Source of the DNA: JAFASC01 sp036265935
GTDB taxonomy: Bacteria > Pseudomonadota > Alphaproteobacteria > Rhizobiales > Beijerinckiaceae
Direction: 5' to 3'
DNA length: 64,000 nt
Assembly: GCA_036265935.1 (NCBI GenBank)
Contig: DATAOB010000002.1
Span: 1-64,000, forward strand
The notes below the pieces were generated by a model. It did not search any database. It was not told the DNA's origin and worked only from the letters and a program-made list of their open reading frames with translations. The first letter of the stretch is position 1; every line of letters starts with the position of its first letter. Shown piece after piece: positions 1-9,236 of this stretch. The position numbers were made by a program, and so were the translations under genes.

Positions 1-414
1 TTGGCAAGATGGACCACTCGGGCCTTTATCGCGGGACTTGTGGTGGAGGTCTATGCGGCCAAGATAACGAGGACGGTAGCGATTATCGCTTTGAGCCCGA
101 ACGTGAGCAAGTGGCTCGGCCTGAGCAAGCCCGATCCGCTGGTGATGAAGTGGAGCCTTCTGCCCGCCGAAACCGCGTCCTACATTCATGAATTGGAAAT
201 CATCGACCCCGAGGGCAGTAGGAGGCTATCGAATGGTCCCCAAGCAAACCCAAGTGGCCAAGCCGCTCGTGACAGGCTGCTAGGGCTGGCAGCCGAGGAC
301 ACAGCTTGTCGACAATTGCGCTGGTCTAGGCCCGAACCGTCCAGGAGCCCGATACAGACGGCATTCCAGGCCCCTCCCAGCGGCGGCAGCCCGCGATATA
401 GCCAGTCCCAGTGA
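1..414 (+). CDS. Unrecognised partial open frame at left edge
   Basis: An open frame runs from the first base to a TGA at 412-414 and may continue beyond the window, so the TTG at base 1 need not be the start. The first ~75 residues look protein-like (hydrophobic stretch, then PNVSKWLGLSKPDPLVMKW); the last ~60 are rich in Ser/Pro/Arg/Gln and look less so, which suggests a decayed gene or a frame change. I do not recognise a family. It lies on the 3' side of tRNA-Thr, the usual side for integrated DNA. No ribosome binding site can be judged. Bases 415-512 show nothing. Confidence 0.2.
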   Translation: MARWTTRAFIAGLVVEVYAAKITRTVAIIALSPNVSKWLGLSKPDPLVMKWSLLPAETASYIHELEIIDPEGSRRLSNGPQANPSGQAARDRLLGLAAEDTACRQLRWSRPEPSRSPIQTAFQAPPSGGSPRYSQSQ

Positions 415-512
415 ACCGCAGCCCATGCGCCCCAACTGGTGCCTGAGGGGTCCGCATAGGGTCCGCAGAATTTCAGGGCCATAGCGCGATCGCAATAACC
501 CATTGATTTTAC

Positions 513-588
513 TGGTGCCGCAAGAGGGATTCGAACCCCCGACCCCCTCATTACGAATGAGGTGCTCTACCAGCTGAGCTATTGCGGC
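513..588 (-). tRNA. tRNA-Thr (anticodon CGT)
   Basis: The reverse complement folds as a 76-nt class I tRNA. The acceptor 5' strand GCCGCAA pairs with TTGCGGC. The D arm is GCTC/GAGC, the anticodon stem CCTCA/TGAGG carries loop TTCGTAA with anticodon CGT, and the T loop is TTCGAAT. The 3' end encodes ACCA. CGT reads ACG threonine codons. It lies 86 bp downstream of ccmB on the same strand, with its 3' end facing the left edge. Confidence 0.95.
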
Positions 589-674
589 GGCCTTTGGCCG
601 CGATCGGGCCGAAGCGGCCTCGTCTTATCGAGCGGGTCCGGCATTTACAAGGCGCCGAACAACGGCAAACGCGC

Positions 675-1346
675 TCACTCGCCGCCATATCGCAGCGCCG
701 CCGCGGCGGCGAAAGGCGCGCCGGCGATTGCAGCGAGGCTCAGCGCGCAGAGGATTGCGAAAGGCGCGGCAAAAGGCACGGGATCGGCCGCACCGGCGCC
801 CGCCGCGGACACGCCGAAAATCAGAACCGGGATTGTCAGCGGCAGAACCAGTACGGCCATGAGCAGACCGCCGCGGCGCAGCGATACCGTCACCGCCGCG
901 CCGACGGCGCCGATCAGGGTGAGCGCCGGAGTGCCGGCAAACAGCGACAGCGTCACTCGCCCGAGCGCCGGTGCCTCCTGCGCCAGTGCCAATCCAAACA
1001 GCGGCGCGATGACGACGAGCGGCAGCGCGGTCGTCAGCCAATGCGCCGCGCATTTGACGAGCACGATCAACTCGAGCGGCGTTTCGCTCGTCAGCATCAG
1101 GTCGAGCGAACCGTCCTCGTGGTCGGCCTGAAACAGGCGATCGAGGCCGAGCAGGGTCGAGAGCAGCGTCGCGATCCAAAGGATCGCCGGGCCGATGCGC
1201 GCCAAGAGATTGAGATCGGGGCCGACGGCGAACGGAAAGATCGCGGCGAGCACCAGGAAGAAGACCAATCCCGTCGAGGTGCCGCCGCCGCTGCGGCGCG
1301 CGATGCCGAGTTCGCGCCAAAACAGCGCGGCGAGAGCGGACCTCAC
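675..1346 (-). CDS. ccmB: Heme exporter protein CcmB
   Basis: Inner-membrane permease subunit of the CcmABCD system, which releases heme-loaded CcmE during cytochrome c maturation. The 223-residue length fits CcmB (about 220). The N-terminus has a conserved RELGIARR stretch, followed by six hydrophobic segments and the family-typical FQADHEDGSLDLM loop near residue 75. It starts 1 bp after the ccmA stop, so the two are co-transcribed. CcmC and CcmD, which normally follow, are not encoded downstream; a tRNA gene comes next. Confidence 0.93.
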   Translation of the reverse strand: MRSALAALFWRELGIARRSGGGTSTGLVFFLVLAAIFPFAVGPDLNLLARIGPAILWIATLLSTLLGLDRLFQADHEDGSLDLMLTSETPLELIVLVKCAAHWLTTALPLVVIAPLFGLALAQEAPALGRVTLSLFAGTPALTLIGAVGAAVTVSLRRGGLLMAVLVLPLTIPVLIFGVSAAGAGAADPVPFAAPFAILCALSLAAIAGAPFAAAAALRYGGE

Positions 1347-1347
1347 G

Positions 1348-1959
1348 CTACTGCCTCAGCGTCAATTGCCGCGCATTCGGCAGATCGAGCGCGCTATGCG
1401 TCGCAGCGACGATCATGCCGCCTTGGCCGAGATGGTCGTGCATCAGATGCGAGAGCCGCGCCTGCGAGGCCGCGTCCAGCGCGTTCAGCGGCTCGTCGAG
1501 CAGCCAGATCGGCCGCGGCGCGACGAGCAGCCGCGCCAACGCCACGCGGCGTTTCTGGCCGGCCGATAAAACGGCGACGGGAAGGTCGCTCGCGTGCGCC
1601 AGCGCAAAAGCGGCAAGCGCTTCCGCGGGCGGCAAGCTCGTTCCCCTGCCCTGCCGCGATCTCAGCATCGCCGCCCAGAACGACAGGTTCTCCGCCGCCG
1701 TCAGGCTCGCCTTGTTGCCGTCGGCGTGACCGACGTAGTGCGCGAGCTCGGCGCAAGGCGGATCCTCGGCGCCGCCGATCGCGATCCGCCCTTGCTTCAG
1801 CGGCAACAGGCCGGCAAGCACCCGAAGAAGCGTCGATTTGCCTGCACCGTTCGGGCCGGTGACGATCAGCGCCTCGCCGGGCGCGAGCGCGAAGCTCAAC
1901 CCATCGAGAACGCGCCTGCCGCCGCGCTCGACCCGGATATCGCTGACTTCAAGGCGCAT
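1348..1959 (-). CDS. ccmA: Heme exporter ATP-binding protein CcmA
   Basis: ABC ATPase that powers heme handling with CcmB in cytochrome c biogenesis. The ATG at 1959 gives 203 residues, the usual CcmA length; the frame extends upstream, but those codons are Ala/Arg-rich and unlike the family. Visible motifs are Walker A GPNGAGKST at residues 35-43, a variant signature LSAGQKRR (CcmA proteins often deviate from LSGGQ) and Walker B with IWLLDEPLNALD. It is transcribed away from acnA, a gene order common in Hyphomicrobiales. Confidence 0.93.
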   Translation of the reverse strand: MRLEVSDIRVERGGRRVLDGLSFALAPGEALIVTGPNGAGKSTLLRVLAGLLPLKQGRIAIGGAEDPPCAELAHYVGHADGNKASLTAAENLSFWAAMLRSRQGRGTSLPPAEALAAFALAHASDLPVAVLSAGQKRRVALARLLVAPRPIWLLDEPLNALDAASQARLSHLMHDHLGQGGMIVAATHSALDLPNARQLTLRQ

Positions 1960-2074
1960 GCCGAATTTCCGTGCGGCTCTGCTCATCGGAGCGGCGGCTC
2001 TTCGTGTAGCCGCGTTCGGCAAAAACTCCTATAAGCGAGCGACCGCTCCCCACCGCTTTCAGGACACCGCCCGA

Positions 2075-4801
2075 ATGCCATCGCTCGACAGTTTCAAATG
2101 CCGCAAGAAGCTCACGGTTGGCGCGCGCACCTACCATTACTACTCGCTGAAAACGGCAGAGAAGAACGGGCTCAAAGGCATTTCGAACCTGCCCTTCTCG
2201 ATGAAGGTACTTTTGGAAAATCTGTTGCGCTTCGAGGACGGCCGCTCCGTCACCAAGGACGACATTCAGGCAGTGTCAGCGTGGCTCGACGATCGCGGCA
2301 CCGCCGACAAGGAGATCGCCTTCCGGCCGTCGCGCGTGCTCATGCAGGATTTTACCGGCGTTCCCGCCGTCGTCGATCTCGCCGCGATGCGCGACGCGAT
2401 GACCAAGCTCGGCGGCGACGCGCAGAAGATCAACCCGCTCGTGCCGGTCGATCTCGTCATCGATCATTCCGTCATCGTCGACGAATTCGGCACGCCGAAA
2501 GCCTTCAAGAAGAACGTCGAGTTCGAATATCAGCGCAATGGCGAACGCTATCGCTTCTTGAAATGGGGCCAGAGCGCGTTCGACAATTTCCGCGTCGTGC
2601 CGCCAGGCACCGGCATCTGCCATCAGGTCAATCTGGAATATCTATCGCAGACGGTCTGGACCAAAAAAGAAAAATACAAAGCCAACGGCAAGGCCGAGAC
2701 GGTCGAGCTCGCTTATCCCGATTCGCTCGTCGGCACGGATTCGCACACGACGATGGTCAACGGCCTCGCCGTTCTCGGCTGGGGTGTCGGCGGCATCGAG
2801 GCGGAAGCCGCGATGCTCGGCCAGCCGTTATCCATGCTGTTGCCGGAAGTGATCGGCTTCAAATTGACGGGCAGGCTGAGGGAAGGCGTCACCGCGACAG
2901 ATCTCGTGCTCACAGTCACGCAGATGCTGCGCAAGAAAGGCGTCGTCGGACGTTTCGTCGAGTTCTTCGGGCCGGGATTGGGCACGCTGCCGCTTGCCGA
3001 CCGCGCGACGATCGGCAACATGGCGCCGGAATACGGCGCGACCTGCGGTTTCTTCCCGATCGATGAAGAGACGCTGACTTATCTGCGCATGTCCGGCCGT
3101 CCGGGGCCGCGCATCGAGCTCGTCGAGGAATATGCAAAAGCACAAGGCATGTTGCGCACCGAGCGCACGCCCGATCCCGTTTTCACCGACACGCTGGCGC
3201 TCGATCTCGCCGACGTCGTGCCCTCGCTTGCCGGACCGAAGCGGCCGGAAGGACGCATCGGGCTGAACGACGCCGCAAAAGGCTTCGCCAGCGCCATGCA
3301 AACCGAGTACCGCAAGAGCGCCGACGAACTCGGCAAGCGCTATAAGGTCGAAGGGGCGAATTACGACCTCGGCCACGGCGATGTCGTCATCGCCGCGATT
3401 ACCTCGTGCACGAACACGTCCAATCCGAGCGTGCTGATCGGCGCCGGTCTACTCGCGCGCAATGCCGCAGAGAAGGGCTTAACGTCGAAGCCGTGGGTGA
3501 AGACCTCGCTCGCGCCGGGCTCGCAGGTCGTGGAGGAATATCTGCAGAAGGCCGACCTGCAGAAACATTTGGACAAGCTCGGGTTCAATCTGGTCGGCTT
3601 CGGCTGCACGACCTGCATTGGCAATTCCGGCCCGCTCGGCGGCCCGATCTCGAAAGCCATCAACGACAACGACATCGTCGCCGCCGCCGTGCTCTCCGGC
3701 AACCGCAACTTCGAAGGCCGCGTCAACCCCGACGTGCAGGCGAATTATCTGGCATCGCCGCCGCTCGTCGTCGCTTACGCACTCGCCGGCTCGATGCAGA
3801 AGGATCTGACCAAAGAGCCGCTCGGGTCCGACAAGCAGGGCAAGGACGTGTATCTCCGCGACATCTGGCCGGATTCATCCGAGATCAATGCGTTCATCCG
3901 CAAGAATGTCACGCGCTCGCTGTTCCGCGCCCGCTACGCCGATGTGTTCGAGGGTGACAAGAACTGGCGCGCCGTGCGCGTGCCTGCCGGTGAAACGTAC
4001 AAATGGGACATGGGCTCGACTTACGTGCAGAACCCGCCCTATTTCGAGGGCATGGAAATGAAGCCGAAGCCCATCGAGGACATCGTCAATGCCCGCATCC
4101 TCGCGCTGTTCGGCGACAAGATCACGACCGACCACATCTCGCCTGCGGGCTCGATCCGCGCGACGTCGCCCGCCGGCAAATGGCTGATGGAGCGGCAGGT
4201 CGCGCCGCAGGACTTCAACCAATACGGCACGCGGCGCGGCAATCATGAGATCATGATGCGCGGCACGTTCGCCAATATCCGCATCAAGAATCACATGCTG
4301 AAGCGCGCCGACGGCTCGATTCCCGAAGGCGGCATGACACGCCACTGGCCGGACGGCGAAGAGATGCCGATCTACGACGCGGCGATGAAATACATGGCCG
4401 ACGGCGTGCCGCTCGTCGTCCTCGCCGGCGCCGAATACGGCAATGGCTCGTCACGCGATTGGGCGGCGAAGGGCACGCGGCTTCTCGGCGTGCGCGCGGT
4501 GATCGCCGAAAGCTTCGAGCGCATTCATCGTTCGAACCTCGTCGGCATGGGCGTCCTGCCCTGCACGTTCGAGGAGGGCACAACCTGGTCGACGCTCGGC
4601 CTCAAGGGCGACGAGCAGGTGACGATCCACGGGCTTCGCGAAGGCCTGCGGCCGCGGCAGAAGCTTTCAGCCGAGATCACCTTCGCCGACGGCGCGAAAA
4701 AGAACGTGCCGCTGCTTTGCCGTATCGATACGCTCGACGAGCTCGAATATTTCAAGAACGGCGGCATCCTGCATTACGTGCTGCGGCAGCTCGCCGCTTA
4801 G
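2075..4801 (+). CDS. acnA: Aconitate hydratase A
   Basis: Cytosolic [4Fe-4S] enzyme of the TCA cycle that interconverts citrate and isocitrate. The ATG at 2075 gives 908 residues, normal for AcnA/IRP1-type aconitases; the open frame extends upstream but in non-family sequence that overlaps the ccmA promoter region. The three cluster cysteines are visible: C445 in ITSCTNTSNPS, and C511 and C514 in GFGCTTCIGNSG. C-terminal swivel-domain motifs such as GAEYGNGSSRDWAAKG are present. It is divergent from ccmAB and followed after 5 bp by leuB. Confidence 0.97.
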   Translation: MPSLDSFKCRKKLTVGARTYHYYSLKTAEKNGLKGISNLPFSMKVLLENLLRFEDGRSVTKDDIQAVSAWLDDRGTADKEIAFRPSRVLMQDFTGVPAVVDLAAMRDAMTKLGGDAQKINPLVPVDLVIDHSVIVDEFGTPKAFKKNVEFEYQRNGERYRFLKWGQSAFDNFRVVPPGTGICHQVNLEYLSQTVWTKKEKYKANGKAETVELAYPDSLVGTDSHTTMVNGLAVLGWGVGGIEAEAAMLGQPLSMLLPEVIGFKLTGRLREGVTATDLVLTVTQMLRKKGVVGRFVEFFGPGLGTLPLADRATIGNMAPEYGATCGFFPIDEETLTYLRMSGRPGPRIELVEEYAKAQGMLRTERTPDPVFTDTLALDLADVVPSLAGPKRPEGRIGLNDAAKGFASAMQTEYRKSADELGKRYKVEGANYDLGHGDVVIAAITSCTNTSNPSVLIGAGLLARNAAEKGLTSKPWVKTSLAPGSQVVEEYLQKADLQKHLDKLGFNLVGFGCTTCIGNSGPLGGPISKAINDNDIVAAAVLSGNRNFEGRVNPDVQANYLASPPLVVAYALAGSMQKDLTKEPLGSDKQGKDVYLRDIWPDSSEINAFIRKNVTRSLFRARYADVFEGDKNWRAVRVPAGETYKWDMGSTYVQNPPYFEGMEMKPKPIEDIVNARILALFGDKITTDHISPAGSIRATSPAGKWLMERQVAPQDFNQYGTRRGNHEIMMRGTFANIRIKNHMLKRADGSIPEGGMTRHWPDGEEMPIYDAAMKYMADGVPLVVLAGAEYGNGSSRDWAAKGTRLLGVRAVIAESFERIHRSNLVGMGVLPCTFEEGTTWSTLGLKGDEQVTIHGLREGLRPRQKLSAEITFADGAKKNVPLLCRIDTLDELEYFKNGGILHYVLRQLAA

Positions 4802-4806
4802 CGCTG

Positions 4807-5916
4807 ATGCCCACCTACAAGCTCCTGCTCCTGCCCGGCGACGGGATCGGCCCCGAAGTCATGGCCGAAGTCGAGAAGGTCGCCGCCGCGCTGGCGGGCA
4901 CCGGCCTGGCAAGCTTCGAATTCGAGCGCGGCCTCGTCGGCGGCTGCGCCTATGATGCGCATGGGCAAGCGATCAGCGATACCGACATGGCGCTCGCGCG
5001 CGCGGCCGACGCGGTACTGCTCGGCGCCGTCGGCGGGCCGAAATGGGACGGCGTGCCCTATGACGTGCGCCCCGAAGCCGGGCTCTTGCGCCTGCGCAAA
5101 GAGCTCGCGCTCTTCGCCAATCTGCGCCCGGCGATCTGCTATCCCGCACTTGCGGACGCCTCGTCGCTGAAGCGTGAGGTCGTCGAAGGCCTCGACATCA
5201 TGATCGTGCGCGAATTGACCGGCGGCGTCTATTTCGGCGAGCCCAAGGAAATCCGCGATCTCGGCAATGGCCAGAAGCGCGCAATCGACACCCAGGTCTA
5301 CGACACCTACGAGATCGAGCGCATCGGCCGCGTCGCCTTCGAGCTGGCGCGCAAGCGCAATAACAAGGTCACTTCGTCGGAGAAGCGCAACGTGATGAAA
5401 TCCGGCGTGCTCTGGCACGAGGTGATCACCGCCCTGCACAAGCGCGATTATTCCGACGTCAGGCTCGAGCATCAGCTCGCCGACGCGCTCGGCATGCAGC
5501 TCGTACGCTGGCCGAAACAGTTCGACGTGATCGTCACCGACAACCTGTTCGGCGACATGCTGTCCGACGTCGCGGCAATGCTGACCGGGTCGCTCGGCAT
5601 GCTGCCCTCCGCCTCGCTCGGCGAAACCGACGCCAAGACCGGCAAGCGCAGGGCGTTGTACGAGCCGGTGCACGGTTCGGCCCCCGATATTGCCGGGCGC
5701 GGCCTCGCCAATCCGATCGCGATGATCGGCTCCTTTGCCATGGCGCTACGCTATTCCTTCGGCCTGGGCGAAGCGGCCGACGCAATCGAGCGCGCCATCG
5801 CCGACGCCCTGGCGCAAGGCCTTCGCACGGCCGACATTAAGGGCGATGCCGCGCAAACGATCTCGACTTCGGCGATGGGCGACGCTGTCGCCGCGGCGCT
5901 GGAGCCGGCAAGCTGA
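4807..5916 (+). CDS. leuB: 3-isopropylmalate dehydrogenase
   Basis: NAD-dependent oxidative decarboxylation of 3-isopropylmalate in leucine biosynthesis (cytoplasm, homodimer). The 369-residue product starts with the family-typical LLLPGDGIGPEV. It contains the substrate-binding RLRKELALFANLRP, the ELTGGVYFG loop, the DKxN-type region VTSSEKRNVMKS and the C-terminal NAD-binding GSAPDIAGRGLANP. The ATG sits only 5 bp after the acnA stop, implying co-transcription. The leuC and leuD partners are not nearby. Confidence 0.96.
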   Translation: MPTYKLLLLPGDGIGPEVMAEVEKVAAALAGTGLASFEFERGLVGGCAYDAHGQAISDTDMALARAADAVLLGAVGGPKWDGVPYDVRPEAGLLRLRKELALFANLRPAICYPALADASSLKREVVEGLDIMIVRELTGGVYFGEPKEIRDLGNGQKRAIDTQVYDTYEIERIGRVAFELARKRNNKVTSSEKRNVMKSGVLWHEVITALHKRDYSDVRLEHQLADALGMQLVRWPKQFDVIVTDNLFGDMLSDVAAMLTGSLGMLPSASLGETDAKTGKRRALYEPVHGSAPDIAGRGLANPIAMIGSFAMALRYSFGLGEAADAIERAIADALAQGLRTADIKGDAAQTISTSAMGDAVAAALEPAS

Positions 5917-6136
5917 GCCGTAAGTCTCAGCTAAACCATAAGAATTTCCGAAATCAGCGACGTGGCGTGTGCGAACCCACACTGCCGCGCGAGCGGTTAC
6001 GCATTATCCCTAATTCAACAAATTGCACCGATTCCGGCGCGCCGGAACCCGGTGCTCGTAACGGATCGGCAACGGATAGAGGCGTAAAAGCTTTCTTGCG
6101 ACGGCTCGTGTGTTTTGAGCTGATCGGGAGGTTCAA

Positions 6137-6340
6137 ATGCGTGTCATCGGCAGAAACTCCCCCAAGACGGCCCTCGGCGCGATCGGCGTCGACCTTCGCG
6201 CCTCCTATCCGCCCGAGACTTCTGCCTGCGAAGACATCGCGCGGTTGCTGCAGCGTCTCTGCGCCATTCCGACGAATGCCGCTGTTGCCGAGAGCCGCAG
6301 CGAGGCGCAGCGCCCGCAGGCTTTTGTTACGATCCGTTAA
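6137..6340 (+). CDS. Small hypothetical protein
   Basis: A 67-residue open frame with a good ribosome binding site (GGGAGG, about 6 bp before the ATG at 6137). The predicted product begins MRVIGRNSPKTALGAIGVDL and has no clear membrane segment or motif. It lies alone between leuB and the convergent rfbA. I do not recognise a family. The ribosome binding site is the main support; it may instead be non-coding. Confidence 0.4.
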   Translation: MRVIGRNSPKTALGAIGVDLRASYPPETSACEDIARLLQRLCAIPTNAAVAESRSEAQRPQAFVTIR

Positions 6341-6376
6341 CCGGTAGCGGCTTGGCGCGCCGCATGGCGCGTCGCC

Positions 6377-7285
6377 TCAGGCGGAGGGTCTAACCGGCGC
6401 ATCAATCGCATCCGGATGCCCGGCCTTCAGCAATCTGAAGAGATATTGTCCGTAACCTGATTTGCCGGATCGGTTCGCCGCCTCTTTGAGCTGCTCGCGG
6501 GTGATGAAGCCCTGCACGAAGGCTATTTCCTCCGGGCAAGCGATTTTTAGACCCTGCCGGCGCTCCAGGATTTCGACGAACTGGCCGGCTTCGAGCAGGC
6601 TGTCATGCGTGCCGGTATCGAGCCAGGCAATGCCGCGGCTCATGATCTCGACATTGAGATCGCCGCTTTCCATGTAGGCGCGATTGACGTCGGTGATCTC
6701 GATCTCACCGCGCGCCGACGGCTTCACCGCGGCGGCGATGTCGACGACGCGGTTGTCGTAGAAATACAGGCCGGTGATGGCGAGCTGCGAGCGCGGCTGT
6801 GCCGGCTTTTCTTCGATCGAGATCGCCTTGCCTTGCGCGTCGAGCTCGACGACGCCGTAGCGCTCGGGATCGGAGACGACATAGCCGAACACCGTCGCGC
6901 CGCGTTCGCGCGCGGCGGCGCGCGCCAGCAGGTGCGGGAAGCCGGAGCCGTAAAAGATGTTGTCGCCAAGCACGAGCGCGACGCGCTCGGACCCGACAAA
7001 GTCGCGCCCGACAATGAACGCGTCGGCGAGCCCGCGCGGATGCTCTTGCACGGCATAGGAAAGCGCGATGCCGAATTGCGAGCCGTGGCCGAGGAGCGTT
7101 TGGAAATGCGCCTGGTCTTGCGGCGTGGTGATGATCAGGGTGTCCCGGATGCCGGCAAGCATCAGCGTCGACAAGGGATAATAGATCATTGGCTTGTCGT
7201 AGACCGGCAGGAGCTGCTTCGATACGACCGTGGTGATCGGGTAGAGCCGGGTGCCGGAGCCGCCCGCGAGAATAATGCCTTTCAC
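6377..7285 (-). CDS. rfbA: Glucose-1-phosphate thymidylyltransferase
   Basis: First enzyme of dTDP-L-rhamnose synthesis: glucose-1-phosphate + dTTP to dTDP-glucose. A GTG start at 7285 gives 302 residues. The start is set by the nucleotide-binding motif beginning at residue 2, KGIILAGGSGTRLYP; codons further upstream do not fit the family. The motif KQLLPVYDKPMIYYP and the DNIFYG loop are present. The GTG overlaps the rfbD stop in a GTGA junction, so translation is probably coupled. It is the last gene of rfbCBDA. Confidence 0.95.
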   Translation of the reverse strand: MKGIILAGGSGTRLYPITTVVSKQLLPVYDKPMIYYPLSTLMLAGIRDTLIITTPQDQAHFQTLLGHGSQFGIALSYAVQEHPRGLADAFIVGRDFVGSERVALVLGDNIFYGSGFPHLLARAAARERGATVFGYVVSDPERYGVVELDAQGKAISIEEKPAQPRSQLAITGLYFYDNRVVDIAAAVKPSARGEIEITDVNRAYMESGDLNVEIMSRGIAWLDTGTHDSLLEAGQFVEILERRQGLKIACPEEIAFVQGFITREQLKEAANRSGKSGYGQYLFRLLKAGHPDAIDAPVRPSA

Positions 7286-8175
7286 TTTGCCTCCGCCGGT
7301 GTGAGCAGAGCTTCGACCACTTCCCGCGTTCGCTCTTGCCAGGGCGGACTCTTGTAGCCGAAAGCCGCCGCGAAGCGGCTGCTGTCGAGTGCCGAATTGG
7401 CGGGGCGTTTCGCCGGCGTCGGATAATCCTTGGTGCCGATCGGGTGGACCGGGATGGAACGTCCGCCGGAGCGGGACGCGACGCCGACAATTTCGCTGGC
7501 AAAGCCGTGCCACGTCGTCACGCCGCTTCCGGCGAAATGGTATGTGCCCCACTTTGCGCGTCCGGCATCGCTTGCTGCGATTACGGCGAGCAGCGCTCGC
7601 GCGATGTCGATTGTCGCCGTCGGGCAGCCACGCTGGTCGGCAACGACAGAGAGTTGTTCGCGCTCGCGCGACAGACGCAGCATTGTTTTCAGAAAATTGT
7701 TGCCATAGATGCCATAAACCCAGGATGTGCGCAGGATCGCGTGCTTCGGATGCGCCGCGCGCACACGCCGCTCGCCTTCCTCCTTGCTATGGCCGTAGGC
7801 CCCGAGCGGTGCCACCGGATCGTCCTCGGTGTAGGCGTCGCTTTTCGTGCCGTCGAAGACGTAATCGGTCGAGACATGCAGGAGCGGGATATCCAGTTCC
7901 GCAGCGGCTTGCGCGAGATGCCCCGGTGCGAGCGCATTGATTGCGTGGGCAGCCTCGGCTTCGCTCTCCGCCTTGTCGACGGCGGTATAGGCGGCACAAT
8001 TGATGATCGCGCGCGGCGCCGCTTCGCACACATAGGCGAGCGCGGCCTCTTCTCGCGTGATGTCGAGATCATCCCGGCCGGCGGCGATCGTCGGCATCGC
8101 TCGCTCGCGCGTCTCCCGCACGAGCTCCTGCCCAAGCTGGCCCCTGGCGCCGACGATGAGAACCGGTCGGCTCAC
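7282..8175 (-). CDS. rfbD: dTDP-4-dehydrorhamnose reductase
   Basis: NADPH-dependent last step of dTDP-L-rhamnose synthesis, a short-chain dehydrogenase-like fold. The product is 297 residues. It has the dinucleotide motif GARGQLGQ near the N-terminus, the conserved HVSTDYVFDG segment and the catalytic Tyr-Lys pair in YGHSKEEGE. It overlaps rfbB upstream (ATGA) and rfbA downstream (GTGA), placing it inside one translationally coupled operon. Confidence 0.95.
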   Translation of the reverse strand: MSRPVLIVGARGQLGQELVRETRERAMPTIAAGRDDLDITREEAALAYVCEAAPRAIINCAAYTAVDKAESEAEAAHAINALAPGHLAQAAAELDIPLLHVSTDYVFDGTKSDAYTEDDPVAPLGAYGHSKEEGERRVRAAHPKHAILRTSWVYGIYGNNFLKTMLRLSREREQLSVVADQRGCPTATIDIARALLAVIAASDAGRAKWGTYHFAGSGVTTWHGFASEIVGVASRSGGRSIPVHPIGTKDYPTPAKRPANSALDSSRFAAAFGYKSPPWQERTREVVEALLTPAEAK

Positions 8176-9236
8176 GCGACGACCCCGAGCCGCTCACCGC
8201 GGTAGACGCCGGAGCGAATGCGCTGCCACCAGCTTTTGTTATCAAGATACCAGGCGACGGTCTTGCGCAAACCTGTCTCGAATGTCTCGCGGGGCCGCCA
8301 GCCGAGGTCGCGCTCGATCTTCGAGGCGTCGATGGCGTAGCGCAGATCATGCCCCGGCCGGTCGCCGACAAATGTAATGAGCCGCTCGCGCGAGCCTTGT
8401 TGCGGGTCGGGCGCGAATTCGTCGACCAGCGCACAAATTTTTCGCGCGACGTCGATATTGGTGCGCTCGTTATGGCCGCCGACATTGTAGCTTTCGCCGA
8501 CCCGGCCCTGCTCCGCGATCAGCTGAAGAGCGCGCGCGTGATCCTCGACATAGAGCCAATCCCGCACATTCGATCCGTCGCCGTAAACCGGCACCGGCTT
8601 GCCCTCGAGCGCATTCAACGTGACGAGCGGGATGAGCTTTTCGGGAAAATGGTAGGGACCGTAATTGTTCGAGCAGTTCGACAGAACAACCGGCAAGCCG
8701 TAGGTGTGGTGCCAGGCACGCACCAGATGGTCGGACGAGGCTTTGGACGCCGAATAGGGCGAATTCGGACTGTAGGGCGTCTCCTCGGTGAAAAAACCAT
8801 CAGCGCCGAGCGAGCCGAAGACCTCGTCGGTCGAGACGTGATGGAAGCGGAAGCGCTCGCGTTCTTCGCCTTTCAGCATGCGCCAATGCGAAAGTGCTGC
8901 CTGGAGCAGTGTGAACGTGCCGACGACATTGGTCTGGACGAATTCGCCCGGTCCGTCGATCGAGCGATCGACGTGACTCTCGGCCGCGAGATGCATGAGC
9001 ACGTCGGGACGAAAGCCTTCGACAATTGCGCGCATGTCGCGTGCATTGCAGATGTCGCCTCGCGCAAACTTGTAGCGGTCGCTTGAGGCGATGCTCGCAA
9101 GATTGTCGAGATTGCCGGCATAGGTGAGCTTGTCGACGACAAGCACCCTATGCGGCGTATTCTCGATGAGATGACGCACGACGGCCGAGCCGATGAAGCC
9201 GGCGCCACCCGTGATAACAAAGCGGCGGGCGGTCAC
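8172..9236 (-). CDS. rfbB: dTDP-glucose 4,6-dehydratase
   Basis: NAD-dependent extended short-chain dehydrogenase that converts dTDP-glucose to dTDP-4-keto-6-deoxyglucose. The product is 354 residues. It starts with the GGAGFIGSAVVRHLI Rossmann motif. The HLAAESHVDRSI segment, the FHHVSTDEVFG catalytic region and the YSASKASSDHLVRAW Tyr-Lys motif are all present. It shares four bases with both rfbC and rfbD. Confidence 0.96.
   Translation of the reverse strand: MTARRFVITGGAGFIGSAVVRHLIENTPHRVLVVDKLTYAGNLDNLASIASSDRYKFARGDICNARDMRAIVEGFRPDVLMHLAAESHVDRSIDGPGEFVQTNVVGTFTLLQAALSHWRMLKGEERERFRFHHVSTDEVFGSLGADGFFTEETPYSPNSPYSASKASSDHLVRAWHHTYGLPVVLSNCSNNYGPYHFPEKLIPLVTLNALEGKPVPVYGDGSNVRDWLYVEDHARALQLIAEQGRVGESYNVGGHNERTNIDVARKICALVDEFAPDPQQGSRERLITFVGDRPGHDLRYAIDASKIERDLGWRPRETFETGLRKTVAWYLDNKSWWQRIRSGVYRGERLGVVA

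Noticed and set aside
582..1862. 426-codon plus-strand open frame opposite ccmAB
   Set aside because: Arg/Ala/Gln-rich translation typical of antisense frames in GC-rich genes; ccmA and ccmB on the other strand have full family motifs.
5911..5932. Inverted repeat AGCTGAG/CTCAGCT at the end of leuB as a terminator
   Set aside because: Only 7 bp, 8-base loop and no T-run on either strand.
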